Origin: an uncultured Veillonellaceae bacterium
GTDB taxonomy: Bacteria; Bacillota; Negativicutes; Selenomonadales; Selenomonadaceae
Direction: 5' to 3'
DNA: 64,000 nucleotides
Assembly (NCBI GenBank): GCA_902801565.1
Contig: CADCIX010000026.1
Location: forward strand, 1 to 64,000
Position numbers and translations under genes: made by a program. Each line of letters starts with the position of its first letter. Position 1 is the first letter of the stretch. Below, in pieces: positions 24,127 to 33,530 of the stretch. The notes beneath the pieces are model-generated. The model was not told the DNA's origin. It did no database searches and was given only the letters and a program-made list of their open reading frames with translations.

Positions 24127-26556
24127 TTATTCGCTTTTCTGGTCCATGGTAGCCATGGATGCCACCTTGTCATTGTCGTTTGTCTTCATAAGCATGACAC
24201 CCTGGGTATTGCGGCTGATGACGGATATCTCGTCCACATTGGTGCGGATGACAATGCCCTCCGTCGTTATGAGCATGAGCTCCTGGCTGGGTTTTACGAC
24301 CTTAAGCCCAATGACCGCACCGGTCTTCTCCGTGACCTTCATGTTGATGAGGCCCTTGCCTCCTCTCGTCTGGGCGCGGTACTCCGTGGTCGGTGTCCGC
24401 TTGCCGTAGCCGTTCTCCGTCACCGTCAGCACATCCGCATTGCGATGGAGATTTGCCATGCCGATGACCTCATCCCCTTCGTTCAGGCGAATGCCGCGCA
24501 CACCGCGCGCCGTGCGTCCCATGGCCCGCACATCGCTCTCGTCGAAGGCGATGGCCATGCCGCCCTTCGTGCCGAGAATCACATAGCGCTCGCCATCCGT
24601 GAACTTGACGCCGATGAGCTCATCATCATCATCAAGATTGATGGCAATGAGGCCGCCCTTCCGCATGGAACTGAACTCAAGAAGCCCCGTCTTCTTGACG
24701 ATGCCCTTCTTCGTCGCCATGAAGAGGAACCTCTCGGGATTGAACTCCTTGACCTGGATGACCGCAGTGATCTTCTCATCCTTGCCCAGCTGCAGGAGGT
24801 TGATGATGGCGGTTCCCTTCGCCTGACGGCTGGCTTCTGCAATCTCATAGGCCTTGAGATAGAAGACCCGCCCACGGCTCGTGAAGAAGAGGATGGTATG
24901 GTGCGTCGTGGTGATCAGGAGGTTCTCGACGAAATCCTCCTCCTTCGTTCCCATGCCGGTAACGCCACGCCCACCACGCTTCTGATTGCGGTATGCTGTC
25001 AGAGGCATGCGCTTGATGTAGTTGTTGTGGGTGATCGTAATCACCACATCCTCCTCGGCGATAAGATCCTCCACAGCAAGAGAGGAATCATCAATGGTAA
25101 TGCGGGTACGGCGCTCATCACCATATTTTTCCTTTACCGCCGTGAGTTCTTCCTTGATGATGCCAAGGATGCGGTTCTCATCAGCAAGGATGGCCTTGTA
25201 CTCCTCAATGGCCTTCAATGTCGCTTCATATTCCTCCTCAATCTTCTCCCGCTCCAGTCCGGTGAGGCGCTGGAGACGAAGGTCGAGGATGGCCTGTGCT
25301 TGCTTGTCGGAAAGCTGGAAGCTCTTCATCAGGGCATCCTTTGCAATCTCCGCCGTGCGGCTCTCCCGGATGGTCGTGATCACCGCATCGAGATTGTCAA
25401 GGGCAATGGTCAATCCTTCCAGGATATGTGCCCTTGCCTCTGCCTTTGCCAGCTCATATCTGGTCCGGCGGGTAATGACATCCTCCTGGTGCTTGATGTA
25501 GTAATGCAGGACTTCCTTGAGATTCAGCACCTGCGGCCTTCCATCCACAAGGGCCAGCATGATGACACCAAAGCTCTCCTGGAATTGAGTATGTTTATAA
25601 AGTTGGTTTAAAATGACATTTGCGTTGGCATCACGGCGAAGTTCCACCACGATACGCATGCCGTTGCGGTCTGACTCATCACGAAGATCCGTAATGCCAT
25701 CGATGGTCTTCTCCCGCACAAGAGCAGCAATCTTCTCCACGAGACGCGCCTTGTTGACCTGATAGGGAAGCTCGGTGGCGATGATGCGGGATTTCCCGTT
25801 GGACATGGTCTCGATATGGGCATCCGCCCGCATCTTGATGACGCCGCGCCCTGTCATGTACGCATCGCGGATGCCATCCGTCCCGAGAATCAATCCCGCC
25901 GTCGGGAAGTCCGGTCCTTTGATGGCCTGCATGAGCTCCTCAATGGTGGCATCCGGATTGTCGATGAGCATGAGGGTCCCATCGATGACCTCGCGCATAT
26001 TGTGGGGAGGGATGTTCGTCGCCATGCCCACAGCGATGCCGGAGGTGCCATTGACGAGAAGCTGCGGGAACTTCGCCGGCAGGACGGTAGGCTCCTTCAG
26101 GGACTCATCGTAGTTCGGCGTGAAGTCCACTGTCTCCTTGTCGATATCCTGAAGCATGAGCTCCGAGATCTTTGACATGCGGACCTCTGTGTAACGCATC
26201 GCCGCCGCCGGATCCCCGTCCACAGACCCGAAGTTGCCATGGCCATCCGCCAGCATGTAGCGCATAGAGAAATCCTGCGCCATGCGGACAATGGCATCGT
26301 AGACGGAACTGTCACCATGGGGATGGTATTTACCGAGAACCTCGCCGACGATACGCGCCGACTTCTTGTAGGGCTTATTCGAGCCCATGCCGGCCTCCTG
26401 CATCGCGTAAAGGATACGCCGATGCACCGGCTTCAGTCCATCGCGGACATCGGGCAGAGCACGAGCGACAATGACGGACATCGCATAGTCGATATACGAG
26501 TTCCGCATCTCGTTCTCAAGCTTTACCGATACCACCTTTCCTTGACCAAACTCCAC
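24127..26556 (-). CDS. gyrA: DNA gyrase subunit A
   Basis: 809-aa breakage-reunion subunit of gyrase. N-terminal [20 protein letters not shown]. The quinolone region is [20 protein letters not shown] (Ser and Asp at the usual resistance positions, i.e. wild type). Catalytic Tyr is in [11 protein letters not shown], about residue 123. The C-terminal beta-pinwheel carries a GyrA box-like QTRGGKGL and repeats such as [12 protein letters not shown]. Start is GTG with GAGGTGA. A TATAAT -10 box lies at 26604-26609. gyrB is not adjacent in the window. Confidence 0.97.
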   Translation of the reverse strand: MEFGQGKVVSVKLENEMRNSYIDYAMSVIVARALPDVRDGLKPVHRRILYAMQEAGMGSNKPYKKSARIVGEVLGKYHPHGDSSVYDAIVRMAQDFSMRYMLADGHGNFGSVDGDPAAAMRYTEVRMSKISELMLQDIDKETVDFTPNYDESLKEPTVLPAKFPQLLVNGTSGIAVGMATNIPPHNMREVIDGTLMLIDNPDATIEELMQAIKGPDFPTAGLILGTDGIRDAYMTGRGVIKMRADAHIETMSNGKSRIIATELPYQVNKARLVEKIAALVREKTIDGITDLRDESDRNGMRIVVELRRDANANVILNQLYKHTQFQESFGVIMLALVDGRPQVLNLKEVLHYYIKHQEDVITRRTRYELAKAEARAHILEGLTIALDNLDAVITTIRESRTAEIAKDALMKSFQLSDKQAQAILDLRLQRLTGLEREKIEEEYEATLKAIEEYKAILADENRILGIIKEELTAVKEKYGDERRTRITIDDSSLAVEDLIAEEDVVITITHNNYIKRMPLTAYRNQKRGGRGVTGMGTKEEDFVENLLITTTHHTILFFTSRGRVFYLKAYEIAEASRQAKGTAIINLLQLGKDEKITAVIQVKEFNPERFLFMATKKGIVKKTGLLEFSSMRKGGLIAINLDDDDELIGVKFTDGERYVILGTKGGMAIAFDESDVRAMGRTARGVRGIRLNEGDEVIGMANLHRNADVLTVTENGYGKRTPTTEYRAQTRGGKGLINMKVTEKTGAVIGLKVVKPSQELMLITTEGIVIRTNVDEISVISRNTQGVMLMKTNDNDKVASMATMDQKSE

Positions 26557-26624
26557 AATCTCACCTCAAAACCAATCAACACACGAGAAAATACTAACGA
26601 GTTATTATACCATACTATGCAAAA

Positions 26625-26665
26625 AAAGTCCATCAACGCTTTATCTTCAAGCATTGACGGACTTT
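26625..26665 (-). terminator. Terminator after the 104-aa gene
   Basis: AAAGTCC-TCAA-GC pairs with GC-TTGA-GGACTTT; the minus-strand side ends in a run of seven T. It separates the gene at 26677 from the gyrA promoter. Confidence 0.85.
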
Positions 26666-26676
26666 ATAAGACGTTT

Positions 26677-26991
26677 TTACGAAGCTACGATGCAATTCAC
26701 ATAAACCAGTTTCTCATCGGGCGTTGTCGGCACATCGAAAAAGAACAGGATGCCATGCCCTTTTCCCACATCAAAGCGGATATACTTGTCCTGAAGCATC
26801 TTCTCATAGGATTTCTTCTGACTGGGATTGTCGAACTGTCCATGCTTCAGCATGTCAGCGACAAGTTCATTCACTTCCATAGTCTTTCCCTCAAATGTGC
26901 GCTTCGCGTATTCCTCCACTTTCCTGAAATCGTAGTCAAAAGCCAGAACCTTCTTGTAAGAATTTGCCCGATATACAAAAGGAGCCTCCAT
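26677..26991 (-). CDS. Hypothetical protein, 104 aa
   Basis: Small soluble protein with no signal peptide. Features: YRANSYKKVLAFDYDFRKVEEYA near the start (in part), then NELVADMLKHGQFDNPSQKKSYEKML, and a hydrophobic strand ILFFFDVPTTPDEKLVYVNCIV at the end. GGGAGGG lies just before the ATG. It starts 9 bases after the Ppx/GppA stop and is probably in the same operon. No family recognised. Confidence 0.65.
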   Translation of the reverse strand: MEAPFVYRANSYKKVLAFDYDFRKVEEYAKRTFEGKTMEVNELVADMLKHGQFDNPSQKKSYEKMLQDKYIRFDVGKGHGILFFFDVPTTPDEKLVYVNCIVAS

Positions 26992-27000
26992 ATCCCTCCC

Positions 27001-27909
27001 TCACCTTCCTATGATTTTTTTGTAGATATAACCTTCCCTCACACCGGAGTCGCTGTATATGATGGTATCGCTTTCAAAATGGCCAGCGAGAACATCCGCA
27101 ATGACAAGCCCCGGAAGCAAGGTATGCATACGCTCCGGCACGGTCTTCATCAAAAAGACGATTTCCCTCGTTCCAAGTTCCTGGTCCCGCTGGAAACGAT
27201 GGATGATTTTCCTGATCCCTTCCATCTCCATGCCGGTATTGGCAGGATCCATGGAAAAAAACATGTTGTAAAGAGCCCTTGCACCCTTGAATGTCCCCCC
27301 GATTCCACAGATTTTGGAATGGGAGACCTTCCGGAACTCCAGGGAATCCGCGAGAAGCCTTTCCGCCTCTTCACGCATTTCGTTGCATTCCCCGGAGGAT
27401 GGAAGGATATCCTTCGAATATCTTGAATGGAACATCAAGGAACCCATGGGAAGGCTGGCCTTCTTCACAATGCTCCCCTCATCGAAAACAACAACCTCTG
27501 TACTTGCTCCCCCGATATCGACAATGAGCCCGGAATCCTCCTCCATGTCATGGGTGGCAGCGACAAAGCCGAACTCTGCCTCTTCATCCCCACTGATGAC
27601 CTGTAGCGGAATCCCTGCCCTCTTCCGGATCTCCTCAACGGCTTCCCGGCTGTTGCCGGCATTCCTCAGGGCAGCCGTGGTAAAGGCAGAAACATTGCCA
27701 ATGCGGAAGCTCTCCAGAAAAGAGCGGAACTCCTTCAGTATCCCTACCGTCCTGTCGATACCCTCCTGCTGCATGACACCGTCTTTCAGATAGGATGCCA
27801 GGCCTACCGTATGCTTTTTCTTCATGAGCATCTCGATATGCCCATCCTCAATCTCATAGATTGCCATACGAATCGTATTGGAGCCGATATCGATGATCGC
27901 ATGCAGCAC
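27001..27909 (-). CDS. Ppx/GppA family phosphatase
   Basis: 302-aa member of the ASKHA sugar-kinase/actin fold. Phosphate 1 motif AIIDIGSNTIRMAIYE, VISGDEEAEFGFVAA, phosphate 2 VDIGGASTEVV, and adenosine-type GIGGTFKGARAL. It would hydrolyse polyphosphate or pppGpp. It is the short form, lacking the C-terminal HD domain of E. coli Ppx. The GTG start has AGGAAGTG upstream. It lies 20 bases after the threonine synthase-like gene. Confidence 0.9.
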   Translation of the reverse strand: MLHAIIDIGSNTIRMAIYEIEDGHIEMLMKKKHTVGLASYLKDGVMQQEGIDRTVGILKEFRSFLESFRIGNVSAFTTAALRNAGNSREAVEEIRKRAGIPLQVISGDEEAEFGFVAATHDMEEDSGLIVDIGGASTEVVVFDEGSIVKKASLPMGSLMFHSRYSKDILPSSGECNEMREEAERLLADSLEFRKVSHSKICGIGGTFKGARALYNMFFSMDPANTGMEMEGIRKIIHRFQRDQELGTREIVFLMKTVPERMHTLLPGLVIADVLAGHFESDTIIYSDSGVREGYIYKKIIGR

Positions 27910-27929
27910 AATATCACTTCCTATATAAT

Positions 27930-28925
27930 TTACCGTTTGAGGCCATGCCCCGTGATCGCGATGACAACCCGATAGTTGTCCGGCTTGCCGTTCTTGAAGT
28001 ACTGCAAGGCACCGGCAAGCCCCGCCGCCGCCGTGGTCTCCACATAGATGCCGCGCTCGCCGAGATGTTTCTTGGATTTGAGGATATCCGTATCCTCCAC
28101 CGTGATGACATCGCCATCGCTCGCCTTGATGGCCCGGATCATCTCCTGCAGCCGGCGCGGTTTCTCGATGCGGATTGCCGAGGCGACCGTCGTGCGCTTC
28201 GGCTCCTCGGGAAGCCCATGGAACGCCTCATAGAGGGGCGCGCACTTCTTGCTCTGCACCGCGACGAAATGGGGCAGGCGCCCGATCTCCATAAAGCCCA
28301 GGAAAAGCCCGATGAGCATCGTTCCGTTTGCCACCGGCATGAAGATGTACTCCGGCACATCATTATGGAGCTGGCGATAGATCTCATGTGCCATGGACTT
28401 CATGCCCTCGAAGAACAGAGGATTGTAGACATGGGAGGCATAGTAGGCATCACCGAGGTTCATCTTCGCCGCCGCGCATGCCTTCATGCGCCCATTGGGA
28501 ACTTTCACGGTCTTTGCCCCATAGGCCTCGATCTGGTCGATCTTCTCCTTCGAAGTGTCATCCGGGACATAAACCGTGCATTCAATCCCTGCCGCCGTCG
28601 CATAGGCTGCAATGGCCGACCCCGCATTGCCAGAGGAATCCAGCGCAATCTTTTTGATGCCGATCTTGTGGATCTCGTTGATCAGGGTATAGGCCCCACG
28701 ATCCTTGAAGGAGCCCGTCGGCTGCATGCTCTCCATCTTCAGGAGGTAATCCTGGTTGTTCGTGCGGAAGTCCAAGAGAGGCGTCTCCCCCTCGCCGATG
28801 GAAATCTCCCTTACCAGCTCATCGCTGCTGTCCTTATGGAGACGGAACATGCCGCCGCACTCGCACATATAGGAATGGCTGTTCAAGGGATACTGTTTCT
28901 TGCATTTCTCACAGTAAAAATACAT
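27930..28925 (-). CDS. Threonine synthase-like PLP enzyme
   Basis: 331 aa. N-terminal zinc-ribbon-like CEKCKKQYPLNSHSYMCECGG, then the fold type II core: lysine 74 in PTGSFKDRGAY binds PLP, SSGNAGSAIAAYA is the phosphate/substrate loop, and the C-terminal ITGHGLKR holds the pyridine. The pattern fits threonine synthase (O-phosphohomoserine to threonine), but it is shorter than most ThrC, and no hom/thrB genes lie beside it, so a related beta-elimination enzyme is possible. Confidence 0.85.
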   Translation of the reverse strand: MYFYCEKCKKQYPLNSHSYMCECGGMFRLHKDSSDELVREISIGEGETPLLDFRTNNQDYLLKMESMQPTGSFKDRGAYTLINEIHKIGIKKIALDSSGNAGSAIAAYATAAGIECTVYVPDDTSKEKIDQIEAYGAKTVKVPNGRMKACAAAKMNLGDAYYASHVYNPLFFEGMKSMAHEIYRQLHNDVPEYIFMPVANGTMLIGLFLGFMEIGRLPHFVAVQSKKCAPLYEAFHGLPEEPKRTTVASAIRIEKPRRLQEMIRAIKASDGDVITVEDTDILKSKKHLGERGIYVETTAAAGLAGALQYFKNGKPDNYRVVIAITGHGLKR

Positions 28926-29056
28926 CTGGAATCAACCCCTTCTATGAAATTCCTTTCACATCCTCTTGCCCCTTTCTAATTAATATTCGGCAAAATCCAA
29001 ATATCTCCTTTATTCATGCCCCATTTCGGCAAGAAAAAATAATTTTTTATTTTCTC

Positions 29057-29085
29057 TTGCCAAAAGACTCCAAATGTTGTATTAT
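29057..29085 (+). promoter_or_regulatory. Promoter for a short transcript
   Basis: TTGCCA (29057-29062), 17-base spacer, TATTAT (29080-29085). The start site would be near 29092, ahead of two hairpins ending in a terminator. Confidence 0.7.
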
Positions 29086-29091
29086 AGTTTA

Positions 29092-29182
29092 TGGGAGGAC
29101 TGTTGCATTTGGTTTCCATTTGCAACAGGTGGCAGAATAGAGGCGGCAAAAGAGAGAGCGTTCGGTTGCTCTCTCTTTTGTG
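29092..29182 (+). ncRNA. Candidate ~90-nt small RNA or attenuated leader
   Basis: After the promoter come a hairpin GTTGCA...TGG-TTT-CCA...TGCAAC (29102-29126), a purine-rich single-stranded stretch, and a perfect 12-base-arm terminator (29148-29159 with 29168-29179) ending in CTTTTGTGTTT. No ORF with a ribosome site fits inside. It could be a free small RNA or the leader of the guanylate-kinase-like gene 70 bases further on. No match to a known RNA family is claimed. Confidence 0.55.
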
Positions 29183-29253
29183 TTTCCAAACTTTTTTTTT
29201 CAAGAAAATTATGCTAGAATATGGATAGACACAAGACCTAGGAGTTGAAACCA

Positions 29254-29868
29254 ATGGCAAACAAGATTTTCGCATTTGTTGGGCCCTATGCCTCGGGCAA
29301 AACCACGATCATCACCCAGCTCATGTCCATGGGCATCCACTGCATCAAGACCTACACCACCCGCGATATCAAGGAGAAGGACCCGAAGGCCAGGATCTAC
29401 ATCCACATGTCGAGGGATGAGTTCCTTCGACAGGACTTCATCGTAAAGGTTTCCTACAAGGGCCACTATTACGGGGTTCTCAAGAAGGACGTGCTCTGGG
29501 CGCTGGAAAACAACGGCATCACGGTCATGGTTCTCGATGTGAACGGCATCAAGCAGATCAACAAGCTCATCAAGCAGAACATCTTCACCATCTACCTCAT
29601 GGCAGACTATGTCGTCCTGGTAGACCGCATGCTCAGGAAGGGCCTCCGCAACGATGAGATCAAGTACCATCTGGAGTATGCCGAGGCAAACAACGAGTTC
29701 GAGAACTGGAAGACCACGAACTACGTCATAAAGAACACGGGCAAGCTCAGTGTTGCACTGGAGCAGATTCTTGCGGTCATGGGACTCATGACCCTGCCCC
29801 CGCAGGAAAAGTTCAACCAGATCATATGGGGAAGCGCAACTCCCCCGAAGGAAGACGCAGAGAGCTAA
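29254..29868 (+). CDS. Guanylate kinase-like P-loop protein
   Basis: 204 aa from the ATG at 29254 (AGGAG nine bases before). P-loop FVGPYASGKTT at residues 8-18. The next block TYTTRDIKEKDPKARIYIHM and HYYGVLKKDVLWAL resembles the GMP-binding part of guanylate kinases, and the C-terminal half is helical. It differs enough from housekeeping Gmk (missing the SxRxPRxGE context) that a different nucleotide substrate or a regulatory role is possible. It is followed by a terminator that is repeated at 37.2 kb. Confidence 0.75.
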   Translation: MANKIFAFVGPYASGKTTIITQLMSMGIHCIKTYTTRDIKEKDPKARIYIHMSRDEFLRQDFIVKVSYKGHYYGVLKKDVLWALENNGITVMVLDVNGIKQINKLIKQNIFTIYLMADYVVLVDRMLRKGLRNDEIKYHLEYAEANNEFENWKTTNYVIKNTGKLSVALEQILAVMGLMTLPPQEKFNQIIWGSATPPKEDAES

Positions 29869-29892
29869 GGCGTGCCGAAAATGGTACGCGAC

Positions 29893-29945
29893 GGTTTGCG
29901 GTTGAGGTACAGACGTTACGGCCTGTGCCTCAACCGCTTTTGTCA
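29893..29945 (+). terminator. Terminator-like repeat, copy 1
   Basis: GCGGTTGAGG pairs with CCTCAACCGC, then CTTTTGTC. The ~52-base block is repeated at 37179-37231 with two base changes. Confidence 0.8.
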
Positions 29946-30016
29946 TTCTTTTCATCCCCGGCTTTCGCCTTGCAAATCAGTTGTGTCATGGTACCCATGC
30001 TTCAAGACAGCGCAGG

Positions 30017-31699
30017 CTACTCCAGCCACACTTTTTTACCACAGAAAGCAATGCCATACTTCCATACGACTGCCACTCCCTGACGGGATAGTTCCGTTTG
30101 ATAAGCCTTTACCTCAATCTGGGCCAGAGCCTCTTTTGCCGCCTGCTCCATCTCGTCCTCTTCCTTAACAGTTTTTAGCTCCAGAATCACTCCGGGCATA
30201 TTTTCCCGCTGTGGAAATAAGGCGATATCAAAGCGACCATAGCCGCTTTCTTTGTTAGATTCTACCCGATACCGCCCCTCCAGCCAGACAGACAGGCCCA
30301 GGAGCAGGCCATGATAGAAGCTTTCATGATTGTAACCACTGTCATGGAAACTTACGAAATCCCGCAAAAGCTCCGACAGGTACCTGGCAAAATCCTCTGC
30401 TCTGCCTTCTGTCATTGCCTCCAGCAGGTCCATAAGGACAATCTGGCCTTGATGGGGAACAATGTTTTCCAATATCTCGTCTTCATAGGCACAGCTTATC
30501 TCCAGATTCGGTATCTTCAAGGCTGCCCAATCCCTGGACCTTTCATCCTTCCAAGTTTTCACGGCCTTCAAATAGCCAGAGGTCAAGAGCATCATGTAAA
30601 GAGTATTGCGATCAGAGTTCAAATCGGCATAGATAATGTTTTCTCTGAGCGGAGTGCTGATAGCTTTCCCCTCCAAGAGTTCCATCAAATCCGCTTCCTT
30701 TCTGGCATCAATACGACCCAGCAACGTCTTTAATATGCTGTTCCCTGATGTGTTCAGCCAGTAGGGCTGGAATTTACAGCTATTCCTTATGAAGTTGATT
30801 ACCGACCAGGGATTGTAGATTTCTACATTGCCAAATTGATAGCCATCATACCAACGCTTCAGCTCCGGCATCTTGTCCGCGACTTCGCAGACAGTCATGA
30901 GTCTTTCCGCCTCCGCCTGTGTGAAGCCAAAAATGTCCGCATAGATATCGGACAGGACACCGCACACATCCAGATTGTTCAGTCCGCTGAAGATGCTTTC
31001 CTTGGACACCCGCGTCACCCCGGTAAGCACAGCAAAGTCCAACGCCTCATTGGTCTTCAATGCCTCGCTCAAGAATCCCCGCATAAAGTCGATGCAGTCA
31101 TCGTAGTAGCCACGCTCCCAGGAGGAGATAATGGGAGCATCGTATTCATCGAGGAGCAGCACCGCTTCCCGTCCATGATGCTTTTGCAACATAACCAAAA
31201 GTTGCTTCAGTGAAATTTGCGTCTCACTACGATTGGAAGTTTTGTCGATAATACGTCTGAAAAAGAGCTTGTCATCCTCTGCCACAACAGGAGACTCCAA
31301 AAGATAACGGAATTGGCCGTAAAGCCCCCTAAGCATTTCTTGCAAACTTTCCTGCATCAGTTGGTAGTCCGGACCCTGTATTCCCTTCAGGCTCAAAAAT
31401 ACCACAGGACGGCTGCCCTGCTCCCGCATGTACTCTTCCCCTGCCCGTTCAATATCCAGCCCCGCAAAGAGCTCCCGGTTCTTTTCCCCATTCTCCACAG
31501 CAAAGAAGTACCGCAACATGGAGAGGTTCAGCGTCTTGCCAAAGCGGCGGGGCCGAGTGATGAAAGTAACCTTGCTGTGACCATCCATGATTTCTTTGAT
31601 AAAACGGGTCTTGTCCACAAAGCAATAATTTTTCCTTACAATCTCCCGAAAATCATCCACGCCTATGGGCATGGTCTTACGTTCGGTTCTTACGCTCAA
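30017..31699 (-). CDS. AAA-ATPase-like protein with DUF1703 nuclease-like domain
   Basis: 560 aa. N-terminal PIGVDDFREIVRKNYCFVDKT and the P-loop variant ITRPRRFGKTLNLSML (AAA-ATPase-like, PF09820 type), Walker B AVLLLDEYDAPI. The C-terminal domain has GRFDIALFPQ...VILELK, the D-(X)n-E-L-K core of PD-(D/E)XK nucleases (DUF1703 type). Members are numerous in anaerobes and lie among mobile and defence genes; function not established. The start is probably TTG at 31699 (GGGGAGG eight bases before); GTG at 31708 is alternative. Confidence 0.88.
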   Translation of the reverse strand: MSVRTERKTMPIGVDDFREIVRKNYCFVDKTRFIKEIMDGHSKVTFITRPRRFGKTLNLSMLRYFFAVENGEKNRELFAGLDIERAGEEYMREQGSRPVVFLSLKGIQGPDYQLMQESLQEMLRGLYGQFRYLLESPVVAEDDKLFFRRIIDKTSNRSETQISLKQLLVMLQKHHGREAVLLLDEYDAPIISSWERGYYDDCIDFMRGFLSEALKTNEALDFAVLTGVTRVSKESIFSGLNNLDVCGVLSDIYADIFGFTQAEAERLMTVCEVADKMPELKRWYDGYQFGNVEIYNPWSVINFIRNSCKFQPYWLNTSGNSILKTLLGRIDARKEADLMELLEGKAISTPLRENIIYADLNSDRNTLYMMLLTSGYLKAVKTWKDERSRDWAALKIPNLEISCAYEDEILENIVPHQGQIVLMDLLEAMTEGRAEDFARYLSELLRDFVSFHDSGYNHESFYHGLLLGLSVWLEGRYRVESNKESGYGRFDIALFPQRENMPGVILELKTVKEEDEMEQAAKEALAQIEVKAYQTELSRQGVAVVWKYGIAFCGKKVWLE

Positions 31700-31754
31700 A
31701 TCTGCCACCTCCCCAGTTCCCTGTTAAATGCTGTATTTTCTTTCTATTCTACCA

Positions 31755-31779
31755 CAAAAACCCCGCCATTACAGCGGGG
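31755..31779 (-). terminator. Hairpin upstream of the DUF1703 gene
   Basis: CCCCGC and GCGGGG around a 7-base loop; on the minus strand followed by GTTTTTG. It lies about 60 bases upstream of the ATPase start and may stop transcripts entering from the right. Confidence 0.6.
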
Positions 31780-31943
31780 ACAACTATATCAGTGGATAAA
31801 ATTCGTGGGAACCCATTCGTAAGCGTCAAACAATCAGGCGGATTCTATTCCATCCTCCCATGTGAGATAATGTTGCCAATCAAGGCAACCAAGTTTTTCC
31901 AGTTATCACAGTTTATTGAATCTCTGGTATGGGAGGATTCTTT

Positions 31944-32255
31944 ATGACCGAAATTCAAAGAGCCAAGCACGAAGTGTCGATGCGTTTTTGGAAGGAGGTT
32001 ATCATGAATCCACATCCTGCCCAGCCGGAGCAGGATACCAAGGCAGAACCGTTACCAGCCAAGCACATGGATATCGTTCCGTTTGCGGAGGCTCTGGATA
32101 TGGCAAAGGTCGAGCCTGGGGTTGCAGCACTTCCGGCTGTGCCGTCCATTACCATACACTGCGGGAAAATGGACATAGATATCCGGGACGGCACATCGCA
32201 AGAGCTTTTGCGCATGGTCATGTCACTTGCTGGCGAGGAGGCGACATTATGCTGA
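31944..32255 (+). pseudogene. tnpA: IS66 TnpA-like protein, internally deleted
   Basis: 103 residues from the ATG at 31944 (GGGAGGA before it). The first 17 residues (MTEIQRAKHEVSMRFWK) and the last ~35 (ITIHCGKMDIDIRDGTSQEL) match the two ends of IS66 accessory protein TnpA. The helix-turn-helix normally between them is missing and replaced by a Pro/Glu/Ala linker. Confidence 0.65.
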
Positions 32256-32314
32256 TCCGCAAGCTGACAGCCAATCACGTTTACATCATCTGCGGCTACT
32301 CCCCAGATCAGTGA
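32249..32314 (+). pseudogene. tnpB: IS66 TnpB 5' stub
   Basis: Twenty-one codons reading MLIRKLTANHVYIICGYSPDQ, stop (21 residues; key part VYIICGY matches the TnpB start VYLxCGYTDMR). It is cut after CGY by the junction with the neighbouring ATPase gene. The start overlaps the tnpA stop as in intact IS66. Confidence 0.7.
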
Positions 32315-33452
32315 ACGGATCATCATCCATGGTGATAACAATTTTTTTGTAACCGTCATCCAAACGCCTGAAGGAACCGACCTCGCGCTCCCGTGTCTTC
32401 TCGTCCACCAGTGTATAAGAAACCTGAATATAGAAAGTATCCTTCATGTTTCTGGCTATGAAGTCAATCTCCTTCTCTTCATTCCTGCCGATATCTACTA
32501 TGAATCCACGATGCAAGAGCTCCGTATAGACAATGTTCTCGATTGTGTGAGTAGGTTCTATCTGTCGGAAGCTCAGGAACGCATTGCGCAGCCCTATATC
32601 CACGGCATAATACTTGTACAGCGTCTTCAGATAGGCCTTTCCCTTGATATCATATCGGTTGGCCCTGTAAAACAGGAAAGAGTCACAGAGATGATCTATG
32701 TAGCTGCCAATAGTCTTGTGGTCTACTGTCGTGTGCCCGCTGCTTTTAAGTGTTGCCGCTATCTTACGGCTGGACACATAGGATCCGATACTGGAGCATA
32801 TAAGGCTCAGCAAAGCCCGCAATACCTCTTTATTACGGATGCCATAGCGTTCAACGATGTCATCCGTAACCACTGTCTCCGTGATGGTCCGCAGATACTC
32901 AGCCTTCTGCATAGGATCCGTTTCTTGAAGCAGGTAAGGCATCCCGCCATACATCATGTAATCATTGAATGCCTTGCGCTTATCGCCCTGGCAAAAGCCA
33001 TAATACTCACTGAAGCTCAACGGGAACATTTTCAGCTCAATGCCACGCCCCCGGAACTTGGTATTTATGTCCGTGGACAAGAACTTGGAGTTTGAACCGG
33101 TTATATAGACATCGCAATCAAAGTCCCGCTTAATGCCGTTGACCACATCCTCGAAGTCCTTTACCAGCTGGATCTCATCCAGGAAAACATAGTAGCGTCC
33201 CTCTCCCTGCATCTGCTGGGCAAGGTGCTGATAAAGACTTTCTGGTTCCTTCAATGCCGCATTTTTGATATTGTCAATGGCTACCTTGATGATATGGTCA
33301 TCAGGCACGCCATCTTCCAGTAGGTGCTGATAATACAGGTTAAACAGCAGCGTCGATTTTCCACATCGCCTAATACCTGTAATGATCTTCACCAAGTCTT
33401 TATCCTTTTGCTTATGCAGGCGCTCTAAGTACAAATCACGCTCAAGTATCAT
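32286..33452 (-). CDS. AAA ATPase with DUF4143, C-terminus altered
   Basis: 388 aa. Walker A GIRRCGKSTL, Walker B YYVFLDEIQLV, sensor ITGSNSKFLS, then the DUF4143 domain with ENIVYTELLHRGF and the nuclease-like EIDFIARN. The reading frame ends GSSRR inside IS66 DNA, so the last residues are foreign and ~15-20 native ones are probably lost. The ATG at 33452 has AAGGGGTGG before it. The promoter is overlapped by a perfect 16-base-arm palindrome. Such ATPases are common in anaerobes without a settled role. Confidence 0.85.
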   Translation of the reverse strand: MILERDLYLERLHKQKDKDLVKIITGIRRCGKSTLLFNLYYQHLLEDGVPDDHIIKVAIDNIKNAALKEPESLYQHLAQQMQGEGRYYVFLDEIQLVKDFEDVVNGIKRDFDCDVYITGSNSKFLSTDINTKFRGRGIELKMFPLSFSEYYGFCQGDKRKAFNDYMMYGGMPYLLQETDPMQKAEYLRTITETVVTDDIVERYGIRNKEVLRALLSLICSSIGSYVSSRKIAATLKSSGHTTVDHKTIGSYIDHLCDSFLFYRANRYDIKGKAYLKTLYKYYAVDIGLRNAFLSFRQIEPTHTIENIVYTELLHRGFIVDIGRNEEKEIDFIARNMKDTFYIQVSYTLVDEKTREREVGSFRRLDDGYKKIVITMDDDPFTDLGSSRR

Positions 33453-33473
33453 GTTGTCCACCCCTTTATCTTA

Positions 33474-33520
33474 ATTCTATTCCCCAAAATGCCTTTTTTC
33501 AAGTATTTTGGGGAATAGAA
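33474..33520 (-). promoter_or_regulatory. Promoter overlapped by a perfect 16-base-arm palindrome
   Basis: Arms TTCTATTCCCCAAAAT (33475-33490) and its exact complement (33505-33520), 14-base loop. Minus-strand TTGAAA (33497-33502) lies in the loop and TAGAAT (33474-33479) in the gene-proximal arm, 17 bases apart. The start codon is 22 bases away, so the palindrome is both operator-like DNA and a hairpin at the 5' end of the message. Confidence 0.7.
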
Positions 33521-33530
33521 CATCTTCTGA

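Larger units (their letters stand above)
31819..32314 (+). mobile_element. Truncated IS66-family element
   Basis: It begins with GTAAGCGTCAAACAA, like IS66 ends, then carries an internally deleted tnpA and the first 21 codons of tnpB overlapping by the usual few bases. The right part including tnpC is missing: the element breaks off at ~32300, inside the 3' end of the neighbouring AAA/DUF4143 gene. Confidence 0.65.

Noticed and set aside
24445-25611. 388-residue + strand frame
   Set aside because: Antisense shadow of gyrA.
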